A stretch of 64,000 nt of DNA from CAVVDT01 sp963747005 (GCA_963747005.1 CAVVDT010000008.1:796653-860652), one strand, 5' to 3'; shown: positions 51,850-61,083, counted from the first letter of the stretch. Numbers and translations: made by a program. Notes: generated by a model from the sequence alone, not told the origin.

Positions 51850-52104
51850 ATGCAACTGCGTTCTTGGCTCTTTCTCTTGGCACCCGCCGCCGTCCTGGCG
51901 AGCGTCATCGGCCCTGAAGTCGGGCCGCAACTCTCCGGCTGCAACATCAAGGGCAACATCAGCTACAACACGGGCGAACGCATCTATCATGTTCCTGGCC
52001 AGGAACATTATGTGGAGACTGTCATCACCTTGTCCAAAGGCGAGCGTTGGTTCTGCTCCGAGACGGCCGCCCGCGAAGCTGGTTGGCGAAAGGCGCGACG
52101 GTGA
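51850..52104 (+). CDS. Small secreted protein with ExoI-like/succinoglycan-type cysteine domain
   Basis: An 84-residue protein starting MQLRSWLFLLAPAAVLASV, a signal peptide. The mature part (SGCNIKGNISYNTGERIYHV, then a CSETAAREAGWRKA end) is a known rhizobial module found alone or after thermonuclease-like ExoI domains. Two cysteines remain in the mature protein, possibly paired. Its function is unknown. It is in the same frame as the IS66 fragment without a stop, so a fused product is possible, but the internal ATG and signal peptide favour separate expression. Confidence 0.6.
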   Translation: MQLRSWLFLLAPAAVLASVIGPEVGPQLSGCNIKGNISYNTGERIYHVPGQEHYVETVITLSKGERWFCSETAAREAGWRKARR

Positions 52105-52176
52105 TTGGACGCGAAAAGGGGGCAGGATTGGAGGTGATTTGCCAGGCTTGAGAGGAAACGCGCGGAGGTGTGCTTT

Positions 52177-53100
52177 TCATGCCCTGCCGCGCAATGGGAC
52201 CCCCACTTCAAGACCCAAGGCGTCCAGCACCTCCCGCAATTCCGCGGTCTGCAGTTCCGTGAGCTCCCGCAACGGACGGCGAACGTAGCCACCACTCCAG
52301 CGCCGTAAACGCATCGCTGCCTTCACAAGCTGTGGCTGGCCATATGCGCGCGCAAGCACACGGTAGGGATACCAGGCGCGATGGGTATCGATCGCCGCCT
52401 GAAGGTCGCCTCTGCACAATAAATCATAAGACCGGTGGATCAGTTCGGGTAACGCGCATGAATTCGTGGAACTAAAGCCATCAAATCCGGCGGCGATCGA
52501 TCCGGGGAAGACAAGATCCGATGCGGCAAGAACTTTGATCCGGCCGCAAACGGTAGCGGCCAATTGATCCACTACGACCGGAGACAGATCGCCCTGCTTG
52601 AGAGCCACCACGCCGACGATATCGCATATCATTTCAATGAACCGCGGGGAAAGGGTGATCCCGATGCCCGGGGCGTTGTAGACCATGATGCCAGTCGGGC
52701 TTGCCGAGGCAATTTCTTGAAAGAATTCGAAGATATGAGCCTCCGTCATCAGGCTGACGTAGGGTGCAGTCACCATGGGCAGACCCCCAAGACGTCCAGC
52801 TTCAACGGTGAGATCGCGAACCACACGAGGGTCCGAATGGGCAGCACAAAGAAGAACTGGTACTCGGTCGCCAACGATTCCCATGACATGCCTGAAGAGC
52901 TCGACCCGCTCATCGGTATTCATCGTCGGAAATTCGCCATAGGTACCGCCGATCAGCAGCCCGTCATAGCCGATATCGAGTACGCGGCCGATGGTTTGGG
53001 CAATTGCCGCATGATCTATGGCGCCGCCTCGCGTAAATGAGGTTACGGTAATGTTGAACAGGCCGCGGGTTCTTTCGAACGCCTCATCACGAGTTTTCAT
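52177..53100 (-). CDS. Dihydrodipicolinate synthase / N-acetylneuraminate lyase family aldolase
   Basis: A 307-residue TIM-barrel class I aldolase. The substrate motif GGTYGEFPTMNTDERVEL, the Tyr in GIMVYNAPGIGI and the Schiff-base Lys in VVALKQGDLS are all visible. True DapA has a GTTGE motif; GGTYGE suggests a catabolic aldolase or dehydratase acting on a 2-oxo acid. The ATG at 53100 follows TGGAGAAAGAAT. It is on the minus strand beside a LysR gene, and both may belong to the same pathway as the ABC operon at 54428-60309. Confidence 0.87.
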   Translation of the reverse strand: MKTRDEAFERTRGLFNITVTSFTRGGAIDHAAIAQTIGRVLDIGYDGLLIGGTYGEFPTMNTDERVELFRHVMGIVGDRVPVLLCAAHSDPRVVRDLTVEAGRLGGLPMVTAPYVSLMTEAHIFEFFQEIASASPTGIMVYNAPGIGITLSPRFIEMICDIVGVVALKQGDLSPVVVDQLAATVCGRIKVLAASDLVFPGSIAAGFDGFSSTNSCALPELIHRSYDLLCRGDLQAAIDTHRAWYPYRVLARAYGQPQLVKAAMRLRRWSGGYVRRPLRELTELQTAELREVLDALGLEVGVPLRGRA

Positions 53101-53362
53101 ATTCTTTCTCCATTGCATTTTCTCGCAGCGGCCAATGCCAGGTCATCTTGCCTTTTGAACCACGTCAACAGGATTGCGGGTTTCAGCTAGGCAGCTCAAC
53201 GCCAATCACGAGCCCCACGACAGGCTCGTGTCAAGCTCGGGCGCCTTTGGGGAATGCAACGACATCGCGACGAGCATCACCATGGGCTTTCCCGGCCGGA
53301 TTCGGAAACCCTTCGTCCCGAAAATCCTCCAAATGCCGACATTGGAGAGCGAATTACCTGGC

Positions 53363-54307
53363 CTAGATGTCTTCTTCCCTTTCGGCGGGGGAATTGTCAG
53401 TCATTCGGTCGCGGAGCCAGCCACGAAACAGAGCAACCGCCGGGAACTCTGTCTGGTCGGGCAGACTGACCAGGTAATAGCTTCGGTCAATGGGCAAGGC
53501 CAACCGGAATGGGGTCACGAGCTTTCCAGTCGCCAACTCATCCACAACCAGCGGCCCATGCGCCATTGCCACGCCGAGGCCGCTTAGCGCTGCCTGCACG
53601 GTAAAGCCGGTATTTTGAAACCGCATTTCGCCTGCCGGCTGCAAATCGGGAACGCCTGCGGCTTCGAACCAGCGAGACCAGATTTCCGGCCAGGTCGTCG
53701 CATGCAGCAGCAGTTGGTGGCGAAGATCGGATGGTTGAGCGAGCGCCCCGTTTCGCAGTCGATCCGGACTGCTGACGGGGACCGCGTAATCGCTTACCAG
53801 CGGCTCCACGTGCAAGCCCGCAAGCTCGGCTTGGGCGCTGGTGCGCAGCAGGACGGCAAGGTCGACACCATGATGGTCAAAATCAATCGCCTCCAGTTGG
53901 GTTGTACCACCGGTCCAGCTCACAATCTGGATATCTATTTGCGGATGCCGCAGCCGAAACTCCCTGAGCCGCGGCACCAGCCACAGGCTCGCGAAAGCCT
54001 GCATGGCGAGGACGCGAAGGGTACGCGCCTGCCGGCCCTGTCGCGCGATCATCCATGCCGTTCCCTCCTCGAGATGTGCCAGGGACTCGCGAACGACGAG
54101 AATGTAGCGGCGTCCCGCGTCTGTCAGCGTCACGCCGCGTCCGTTGCGCCGAAACAACGGATTTCCCAACAATGTCTCGAGACTCTTGATCCGGTAACTG
54201 ATCGCTGCCTGCGTGATATTCATCTCTTTCGCGGCAAGCGTGAAACTCAGATGGCGTGCCACGGCTTCAAAGGCCGTTATCGTTCCTATTGAGGGCAGGT
54301 GTCCCAT
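53363..54307 (-). CDS. LysR-family regulator (GcvA-like)
   Basis: A 314-residue LysR protein. The N-terminal domain (PSIGTITAFEAVARHLSFTL, then AAKEMNITQAAISYRIKSLE) is typical, and the effector domain is complete. It is divergent from the ABC/FAH operon, and a perfect 9-3-9 palindrome lies just before its start. It probably activates that operon in response to its substrate and represses itself. Confidence 0.9.
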   Translation of the reverse strand: MGHLPSIGTITAFEAVARHLSFTLAAKEMNITQAAISYRIKSLETLLGNPLFRRNGRGVTLTDAGRRYILVVRESLAHLEEGTAWMIARQGRQARTLRVLAMQAFASLWLVPRLREFRLRHPQIDIQIVSWTGGTTQLEAIDFDHHGVDLAVLLRTSAQAELAGLHVEPLVSDYAVPVSSPDRLRNGALAQPSDLRHQLLLHATTWPEIWSRWFEAAGVPDLQPAGEMRFQNTGFTVQAALSGLGVAMAHGPLVVDELATGKLVTPFRLALPIDRSYYLVSLPDQTEFPAVALFRGWLRDRMTDNSPAEREEDI

Positions 54308-54315
54308 CTCGGAGA

Positions 54316-54336
54316 GATATAAAGTGGCTTTATATC
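54316..54336. promoter_or_regulatory. LysR operator palindrome
   Basis: GATATAAAG-TGG-CTTTATATC is a perfect inverted repeat, AT-rich in a GC-rich setting. It contains a T-N11-A pattern, the LysR recognition signature. It starts 9 bp before the LysR ATG and lies ~90 bp before the substrate-binding gene, so it could serve both directions. Confidence 0.7.
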
Positions 54337-54427
54337 AGGTACAAGAAATTTTCGTTTGTTGCGAAGGCGACGCAAGAGGATAGTGCCATTGGTCCCTAAG
54401 TATCTGCTACACCAGAGGATTGAAGCT

Positions 54428-55510
54428 ATGGCACGTCTCCTTCGAGCGATTCTCGCGATTGCATTTGCCGTCTTTTGCATCGAGTCCAGCGCCCTGGCGC
54501 AGACGCCACCCGAGAGCGGGCCGGCCGTTTGGGACTATCTCGCCAAGCTGCCGGCGGATCAACGGCTGAAGGTCCTCGAAAACCAGGCGCGCAAAGAGGG
54601 TCAGTTCGTACTTTGGGGGGTGCTCGGTATCGACCGGGCCGAAATCCTCCTCAAGATGTTTCGACAGGAGTATCCTGGCATCAAGACCGAGTTTGTTCGG
54701 TTGACGGCTGATGCTGCAACCGATCGTCTGCTGCTCGAGCAGCGGGCTGGACATATTACGGCCGACGCAATCATATCTTCCGCCTCGTATCTCGATCTGG
54801 AAAAGAGCGCTCTCGCACCCTATGAGCCAACCACCTGGGGAGACTTCGATCCGCGCTTTCGCAGCGGGTCCAGTGCCGAGGGCTGGACAGCCATGTCCTA
54901 CGAAGTGCTGCCAGAAGCGTACGCCTGGCGTACCGACCGCATCTCGAAAGCGGAGGCACCCAAGACACTTGACGAAGTCGCCGATCCCAAATGGCATGGC
55001 CGCACGGGAACAACCAATCAGCTCGAGCGCGTAATCAACTTGCTGCAGGAAAAGTACGGCAAGGAGGTTGCGATGCAGAAGGTCAAAGCCCTCGCGGCAC
55101 TCGACAATCAGCTCTACAAGAGCATCGCAGCATTGTCTCAGGGTTTGGCGGCCGGTCAGATCGATCTGGCATGGGGCATCGGCGTCTATCGTGCCGACCA
55201 ACTGAAAAGGAAGGGAGCGCCGGTCGATTATGTCTTTGCCGATCCGCTTTTCGCGCTAGGCGTCACAATTTCCGTGATCCGTAACGCACCTCGTTCATAC
55301 GCCGCAGCGCTGTTCATGGACTTCCTTACGCGCGCCGACACGCTGGAAAAGCTCGACAAGGTCGAACCGGGCCGGATGTTCGGCAATACCAAAGGAAAAT
55401 ACGACATCCACTTTGCCGATTACCCCTCACTCACGCTCTACAAGCCGATCGCGGCCGATCAATTCAAGGAGCTCAACCAGGTCGTGCAGGACCAGTTCAT
55501 CCGCCGCTGA
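54428..55510 (+). CDS. ABC transporter substrate-binding protein, Fe3+/polyamine-type fold
   Basis: A 360-residue periplasmic binding protein with a Sec signal (LLRAILAIAFAVFCIESSALAQ). The fold is of the FbpA/PotD/PhnS group. The adjacent Tyr-Tyr pair that binds ferric iron in FbpA is not visible in the equivalent region, and the neighbours are enzymes of organic acid metabolism, so an organic anion or similar ligand is more likely than iron. ATG 54428 starts the signal peptide; the longer frame from 54356 is unlikely. It begins the operon that runs to 60309. Confidence 0.87.
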   Translation: MARLLRAILAIAFAVFCIESSALAQTPPESGPAVWDYLAKLPADQRLKVLENQARKEGQFVLWGVLGIDRAEILLKMFRQEYPGIKTEFVRLTADAATDRLLLEQRAGHITADAIISSASYLDLEKSALAPYEPTTWGDFDPRFRSGSSAEGWTAMSYEVLPEAYAWRTDRISKAEAPKTLDEVADPKWHGRTGTTNQLERVINLLQEKYGKEVAMQKVKALAALDNQLYKSIAALSQGLAAGQIDLAWGIGVYRADQLKRKGAPVDYVFADPLFALGVTISVIRNAPRSYAAALFMDFLTRADTLEKLDKVEPGRMFGNTKGKYDIHFADYPSLTLYKPIAADQFKELNQVVQDQFIRR

Positions 55511-55534
55511 TCGGGATCCAGGAGAATTATCGCC

Positions 55535-56521
55535 ATGAAGCTTGCAACGTATTTTGACGGGTCCCCGCGCATCGGCCTGGTGGACGAGGATGGCATCTGG
55601 GACCTCAGAAGCCTCTATAGCTGGTATCTTTTTGAGAAGGAACGCACTCCCCACTCGGCCAGGCTCGCCGAGCACATCGTGCCCGACGACATGGCACTCT
55701 TCATCCGCCTCAATCACACTCGACTAGATGAGTTCGCGACGGCACTCGCATTGGCCAAGTCGCAAAAACGCGGCACCGGGCCCGTTTCGCCGCGACCATT
55801 GGCAGACACCCAACTCCTTGCGCCGGTTCTTCAACCGAACAAGATCATTTGCTGCGGCAGCTCTTATGGCGAATACCTCGCCGAATTGGGGATGGAGAAG
55901 GAGAGGTGGCCCAAGGACGTCAAGATCTCGTTCCTCAAGCCGCCGAGCGCTCTCATTGGGCATGGTGAAACCATACCCTTTCCGCCGGACGCTCATGAAA
56001 CCGACTATGAAAACGAACTCGCGATCATAATCGGACGAACCTGCAGCGACATATCGGAGGCCGAGGCAGGCCGCTACATATTCGGATATTCGATATTCAA
56101 TGACGCTTGTGTGCGTGACATACCGAAGTGGACCGGCGGGCTGGATTCACCGCGTGGCAAAGCAGTAGATGGCTGCGCGCCGATGGGACCATGGATCGTG
56201 CCCGCAGCCTATCTGAAAGGGAATCCGAACGACCTTTCATTCACCACCTGGGTCGACGATGAAGTCCGCCAACAAGGCCGTACATCCGGCCTCATGTGGC
56301 CGATCGAGCGGATCGTTGCGTTCATTTCGCATTATATCCGCCTCGTTCCGGGTGATGTCATCTCGACAGGAAGCACCAAGGGCAACGCGCATACCACCGG
56401 CAAGTTTCTGAAGCAGGGGCAATTGGTGAAGTGCGAAATCGAAGGCATTGGCACGCTCGAAAACCTGGTCGGTCAGAAGGCGTGGACCACACAGCTCGGA
56501 CCCATCAAGACACCGGCCTGA
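55535..56521 (+). CDS. Fumarylacetoacetate hydrolase (FAH) family protein
   Basis: A 328-residue protein. The C-terminal two thirds are the FAH fold: KIICCGSSYGEYLAELG, DYENELAIIIGR with Glu metal ligands, and GDVISTGSTKGNAHTTGKFL. Enzymes of this family hydrolyse or decarboxylate acylpyruvates and other oxo acids with Mg. The N-terminal ~90 residues are the usual extension. The ATG at 55535 follows GGAGAATTATCGCC. Position inside the ABC operon suggests that it degrades the imported acid. Confidence 0.9.
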   Translation: MKLATYFDGSPRIGLVDEDGIWDLRSLYSWYLFEKERTPHSARLAEHIVPDDMALFIRLNHTRLDEFATALALAKSQKRGTGPVSPRPLADTQLLAPVLQPNKIICCGSSYGEYLAELGMEKERWPKDVKISFLKPPSALIGHGETIPFPPDAHETDYENELAIIIGRTCSDISEAEAGRYIFGYSIFNDACVRDIPKWTGGLDSPRGKAVDGCAPMGPWIVPAAYLKGNPNDLSFTTWVDDEVRQQGRTSGLMWPIERIVAFISHYIRLVPGDVISTGSTKGNAHTTGKFLKQGQLVKCEIEGIGTLENLVGQKAWTTQLGPIKTPA

Positions 56522-56581
56522 CCGCCGAGTAGGAACGGCGAGGATTCCTCCATACGACACAACCGAGGCTTCGTCATAGTC

Positions 56582-58237
56582 TTGCTCATTGTGGTGGCGG
56601 CCCTGCTGCTGCCACCATTGGCAATGCTCATCCTAGGCAGCGCGACCGACAGCCCTCCAGGGGCGGTACCGCACTTCTCGATCGATACGCTCGTGCGCGC
56701 CTACAGCAACGGATTGATCTATCCCGCAATTCTAAAGTCGCTGCTCTATGCGGGCGCGACGTCGTCATTGGTATTGCTTCTCGGTGGTTTTCTGGCGTGG
56801 CTGGTCGAGCGAACCAACTCCTCAGTGAGGAGAATGACGGAGTTGTTTACGTTGGCGCCGATCCTGATGCCGGCCGTGCTGCTGGTCAGTGGCTGGATTC
56901 TTCTGCTCGATCCGCGCAACGGCATCCTCAACCTGATGGCGATGGAAGTCTTTCACCTCAAGCACTCGCCCGTCAGCATCTACAGCTTCTGGGGCATGGT
57001 CTGGGTAGGCACGTTGCAGGAATTGCCCCTCGCCTTCCTTTGGCTGTGCCCCGCCTTTCGCTCAATGAACCCGGAACTGGAAGAAGCGGCAATCATAGCA
57101 GGCGCCGGTAACTTCACCGTCCTGCGCCGCATTACCTTGCCCATTCTACGCCCGGCCATCCTCGGCGCCTTCACCATATTCTTCGTATATTCACTGGGAG
57201 CGCTGTCGGTGCCTCTGCTCATCGGCATACCTGCCCACATTTTTCTGTATTCGACGGAAATCTATCTTTCGACGGCCCAAATGCCGACCGACTACAACCT
57301 CGCGTGCGCCTATAGCCTTGTAATCGTCGCGGCCAGCATGGTCGGTATCTACATCTACCGCCGCTCGACCGCGGAAGCGGGGCGTTACGCCATCATTACC
57401 GGCCGCGGCTATCGACCACGATTTGTACGCGTGGGCCGATGGCGCCCGGCGATCACGCTCTTTGCGGTCTTCATATTGCTGATGGTGGCGGGCCTCCCGC
57501 TGCTGGTGCTCGTCTGGAATAGCTTCATGCCCTACCCTCAGGCGCCTTCGCTGCACAGCCTGACTACCATGACGCTCAAGAATTATCATTTGGCCCTCAA
57601 TTATGGACCTGCCCAGCGGGCCGTCGCCAACAGCATCATGCTCGGCTTAGTCGCCGGAGTCGTGTCCACTCTCATCGGCGCCATGATCGCATGGGCGTCG
57701 ATACGAATCCGTACGGTTCGCGGGATGGTCAGCATACTTGACCAGTTGGCTACTGTTCCCATCGCCATTCCGGGCCTGATCATCGGCGTGAGCTTGCTCT
57801 GGATGGCTCTGGTCGTGCCTGGCGCTCTATATGGCAGCTATTGGATTCTGCTTTTCGCCTACATTGTCCTGCACCTGCCCTACTCGGTGCGCATCTGCAG
57901 TTCCGGACTCAATCAGATCCACATGGAGCTTGAAGAAGCTGGCTACGTCAGCGGTGCCCCATGGCTCACGGTTTTCCTTCGCATCACTCTCCTCCTCTTG
58001 ATGCCGAGCCTTGTTGGTTCAATCGTGTATGTCGCACTCCGTTCATTCCGGGAATATGCGGCCTCGCTGTTCCTGACTGCCCCTGGAACCGAGGTCTTTT
58101 CGGTACTCGTTCTTGATATGTGGCAAGAGGGAAATTCCAACATTCTCTCGGCATACGTCAGCATGGTCGTAGCGGGGTTGTCGGTCCTGCTCTTGCTCTT
58201 GTACCGGCTCGGCCGCCGTGTTGGAATTCACTTCTAG
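56582..58237 (+). CDS. ABC transporter permease with two fused membrane domains (FbpB-like)
   Basis: A 551-residue permease with about 12 hydrophobic segments arranged as two BPD_transp_1 domains. Coupling loops are seen near EEAAIIAGAGNFTVLRRITLP and ELEEAGYVSGAPWLTVFLRI. The start is unclear. TTG at 56582 is the first usable codon, but the family usually begins further upstream. In frame, ATA at 56552, eight bases after AGGA, starts IRHNRGFVIVLL, which looks like a normal N-terminus with ATG changed to ATA. The gene may therefore be poorly translated. Confidence 0.85.
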   Translation: MLIVVAALLLPPLAMLILGSATDSPPGAVPHFSIDTLVRAYSNGLIYPAILKSLLYAGATSSLVLLLGGFLAWLVERTNSSVRRMTELFTLAPILMPAVLLVSGWILLLDPRNGILNLMAMEVFHLKHSPVSIYSFWGMVWVGTLQELPLAFLWLCPAFRSMNPELEEAAIIAGAGNFTVLRRITLPILRPAILGAFTIFFVYSLGALSVPLLIGIPAHIFLYSTEIYLSTAQMPTDYNLACAYSLVIVAASMVGIYIYRRSTAEAGRYAIITGRGYRPRFVRVGRWRPAITLFAVFILLMVAGLPLLVLVWNSFMPYPQAPSLHSLTTMTLKNYHLALNYGPAQRAVANSIMLGLVAGVVSTLIGAMIAWASIRIRTVRGMVSILDQLATVPIAIPGLIIGVSLLWMALVVPGALYGSYWILLFAYIVLHLPYSVRICSSGLNQIHMELEEAGYVSGAPWLTVFLRITLLLLMPSLVGSIVYVALRSFREYAASLFLTAPGTEVFSVLVLDMWQEGNSNILSAYVSMVVAGLSVLLLLLYRLGRRVGIHF

Positions 58238-58250
58238 GAAAGGATGAGTT

Positions 58251-59210
58251 GTGATCCGCGTCGTAAAGGCTGCACCCGGGCTCGATCAGCGAAACATGCT
58301 GGCCGGGATACTTGGCAATGGCTATCAGGTGGTCGAGTACGATCCTCAACGACCGTTGAGCGAATTGGTCCATGAGGCAACGGTTCTGTTGTTGCGGGAC
58401 ATCCCGATCACCAATGAACTCATGGATTCCGCCCCGACACTAAAGCTCCTTCAACGCTATGGGCAACATGTCGTTGGCGTTGACTTCGCTCACGCGCGCC
58501 GGCGCGGCATCTACGTGGCTCGTGTCCCGACAAGCGTGACAGGCGCCGACCGTGTCGTCGCGGAACACGCCATGTTCCTGATGATGGCCGTGGCCAAGCG
58601 CATTCGGATTGCTCAAAAAAACGTTGCCAGGAGGGTGCTTGGCGCGCCGAGGACGATCACACTTTCACGCAAGACCCTGGGGCTGGTGGGCGTTGGCAAG
58701 ACGGGGGGAGAACTTGCAAAGCTGGTTCGCGGCTTCGATATGCGCGTCATCGCCGTAAAGCGTACGCCAGACGATGCTCTCGCGAAGGAACTGGGCCTCG
58801 CTTATCTGGGCGACATGGGCCAGCTTGACCAATTGCTCAAAGAGGCGGACGTTGTTTCTTTGCATCTGCCTCTCGATGAAACAACGCGGGGCTTTTTTGA
58901 CGAGAAGAGGCTTGCCATGATGAAGTCGGGAAGCATCCTGGTGAATATCGCACGTGGACCCATTGTCAATCAGAATGCCCTTGCAGCCGCACTTTCCAGT
59001 GGCAAGCTCGCAGGAGCGGGGCTAGACGTCCTGGAGGAGGAGCCGATTGATCCGGCTGACGCGCTGGTGTCCATGGAAAACGTGGTGATAACGCCGCACA
59101 TTGCGGGCGACAGTGACGAAGTCCATCAGCGTTTGGCAGCAGCGGTTGCGGACAACATCCGTCGCGTCGCCGCAGGAGAGCCTCCGCTCCACCAGGCCGA
59201 AGCCCATTGA
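58251..59210 (+). CDS. D-isomer-specific 2-hydroxyacid dehydrogenase (phosphoglycerate dehydrogenase-like)
   Basis: A 319-residue NAD-dependent dehydrogenase. The nucleotide motif is GLVGVGKTGGELAK, the catalytic Arg is in VNIARGPIVNQNAL, the Glu in LDVLEEEPI and the His in VITPHIAGD. It lacks the C-terminal ACT domain of long SerA enzymes. The GTG at 58251 follows AAGGATGAGTT, 13 bp after the permease stop. Lying between the permease and ATPase genes, it likely oxidises or reduces an acid carried by this transporter. Confidence 0.9.
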   Translation: MIRVVKAAPGLDQRNMLAGILGNGYQVVEYDPQRPLSELVHEATVLLLRDIPITNELMDSAPTLKLLQRYGQHVVGVDFAHARRRGIYVARVPTSVTGADRVVAEHAMFLMMAVAKRIRIAQKNVARRVLGAPRTITLSRKTLGLVGVGKTGGELAKLVRGFDMRVIAVKRTPDDALAKELGLAYLGDMGQLDQLLKEADVVSLHLPLDETTRGFFDEKRLAMMKSGSILVNIARGPIVNQNALAAALSSGKLAGAGLDVLEEEPIDPADALVSMENVVITPHIAGDSDEVHQRLAAAVADNIRRVAAGEPPLHQAEAH

Positions 59211-59226
59211 TACATAGAGCTTTCCA

Positions 59227-60309
59227 ATGACCGCCGTTTCAATACGGGGGCTTTCGAAGCGCTTTTCGGGGCAAGCGGGAATGGCGCCCGCCCTGCGGGA
59301 TCTCTCGCTTGAGATCCCGGATGGAGCATTCTTCACACTCCTTGGTCCGAGTGGCTGTGGCAAGAGCACGCTGCTGCGTTGTATTGCGGGGCTGGAGACC
59401 GCCGATGAAGGAGTCATCGAATTCGCAGGCGTGCCGGTGTTTTCAGCCAAGCAGGGAATTGACGTCCCCCCGAACAAGCGTCGGATCGGCATGGTGTTCC
59501 AGTCCTACGCGATCTGGCCCCACATGACGGTCATTCAGAACGTCGCATTTCCGCTCGAGATCATGCGTCATCGACAGCCACGCCAGCGTGCAATGGAGGC
59601 GCTCTTGAGTGTCGGGCTGGCAGACTTTGCGGACCGGCTGGCGTCCAATCTGAGCGGCGGCCAGCAGCAACGCGTGGCCCTGGCGCGTGCTATCGTCCCT
59701 GAACCGACCTTGCTGCTGCTGGACGAACCACTCAGCAACCTCGATGCAGCGTTACGTGAGCAAATGCGGGAGGAATTGCAGAAACTACAGCAACATCTGC
59801 GTATTACCACGATCTATGTCACCCATGATCAGATGGAAGCACTTTCCCTTTCGGACACGATAGCCGTGATGCGGGGCGGCGAGTTGGTCGAGACGGGTAC
59901 TCCGCAGGATCTCTATGCCCGGCCGCGCAGCGCATTTTCAGCCCGGTTCGTGGGTGGAGCGAACGTGCTTTCCGGCACCGCAACCAGTTCGAAGCAAGGT
60001 ACAATGCTGAAGACTTCGTTTGGTCAATTGAAGGCAAGCGAACCCGCAGCGGAGGGCGAGCGGGTTTTCTTTGTGCGACCGGAGCGCATTCGAGTATCGG
60101 CAGTTCCCGCGTCGCATGCAGCCAACACGTGGACCTCGCGCGTAATCAATCGCAGATTTGTGGGTGATGCAACGGAATTTGATCTCGATCTGGGACAACC
60201 GGACCTGATCCTTCATGCCCGCACGAATGATCCTCTTGCCGCCCGACTCGAAGGAGAGATTTGGGTAAGCGTAGATCCATCGGATATCCACTTTCTTAGT
60301 CGCGACTAA
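59227..60309 (+). CDS. ABC transporter ATPase, FbpC/PotA-like with TOBE domain
   Basis: A 360-residue ATPase with Walker A GPSGCGKST, Q-loop MVFQSYAIWPHMTV, signature LSGGQQQRVALARAI, Walker B LLLLDEPLSNLD and switch His in YVTHDQMEAL. The C-terminal ~110 residues form the TOBE regulatory domain. It energises the two-domain permease at 56582 and completes the transporter. It starts 16 bp after the dehydrogenase stop. Confidence 0.94.
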   Translation: MTAVSIRGLSKRFSGQAGMAPALRDLSLEIPDGAFFTLLGPSGCGKSTLLRCIAGLETADEGVIEFAGVPVFSAKQGIDVPPNKRRIGMVFQSYAIWPHMTVIQNVAFPLEIMRHRQPRQRAMEALLSVGLADFADRLASNLSGGQQQRVALARAIVPEPTLLLLDEPLSNLDAALREQMREELQKLQQHLRITTIYVTHDQMEALSLSDTIAVMRGGELVETGTPQDLYARPRSAFSARFVGGANVLSGTATSSKQGTMLKTSFGQLKASEPAAEGERVFFVRPERIRVSAVPASHAANTWTSRVINRRFVGDATEFDLDLGQPDLILHARTNDPLAARLEGEIWVSVDPSDIHFLSRD

Positions 60310-60417
60310 ACGATATATCAGTCTTTGGAATGCCCCTATAAAGCAGCCAACCCACCGGGATACGGGCACCGCCCTTCCCCCCAGCGGACAGCCCAACACA
60401 GCGCAGTGGGAAAGGCC

Positions 60418-60660
60418 ATGACAACTATGCCGCATGTCGTCGTCATCGGGGCGGGAACGCTCGGGATGTGCACGGCTATCAACCTTATCGAACGAGGGGC
60501 CCGTGTGACAGTTCTCGAAGCGCAGTCGATCGCCTCGGGGTCCAGCGGGCGATCGGTGGGCGTCGTGGGCACCCAATTTACAGACCCGTTCCAAATCATG
60601 CTCCGCACCCATGCGCTGCGGCAGTTCCGCCGCTGGGAGATCCGGCGCAGCAAGCGGTAG
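60418..60660 (+). pseudogene. FAD-dependent oxidoreductase (DadA/GlpD-like), N-terminal fragment
   Basis: Eighty codons from ATG 60418 (site GGGAAAGGCC) encode the dinucleotide-binding start VVVIGAGTLGMCTAINLIER and then VTVLEAQSIASGSSGRSVG, the first segment of D-amino-acid-dehydrogenase/glycine-oxidase-like flavoproteins. The frame then breaks (TAG at 60660), and the remaining ~300 residues expected for the family are missing. It was probably the last gene of the transporter operon, cut off by rearrangement before the IS630 element. Confidence 0.78.
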
Positions 60661-61083
60661 TCGTCATGTGCTTCGAGGACTGCGACTGCGTCTGCGATGT
60701 TCAACTGCTCGCCCATCAGTCAATTCCAGTGGCCCCTCAGGGCCCATTCATAACCATCGGTTGTCCGCGGTCATCCAGCAGATAACCTTTAAGACGATGC
60801 GAAGCACTTCAATGCGGTCGGGTCAAGCGTGGTCGACCTCGCATTTCCGAACCCTGGCGCATCAAAATGAAGCTCGAACCACACCGACACAATGCAACTG
60901 CCTGGATTGGATATGACGGCGTCAGCGTGATCGAAGGGAGGTGATAGCCTCATCATGTCGCAGCGATATCAATCACGAAGAATCGAATGTCGAGGCCGAG
61001 GGTCACGGTCTCGTTACGAACCCAGGCGGGGCGCTCGACTTTACAGGATTTTGCTGCGCATTGGGTCTCGGTGATGCCTTATA
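60661..61083. other. Non-coding/decayed stretch before the IS630 element
   Basis: 423 bp with no open frame that I can assign. It could contain diverged remains of the oxidoreductase, but I could not match any of it. It ends at the TA target dinucleotide of the IS630 element (61082-61083). Confidence 0.6.
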
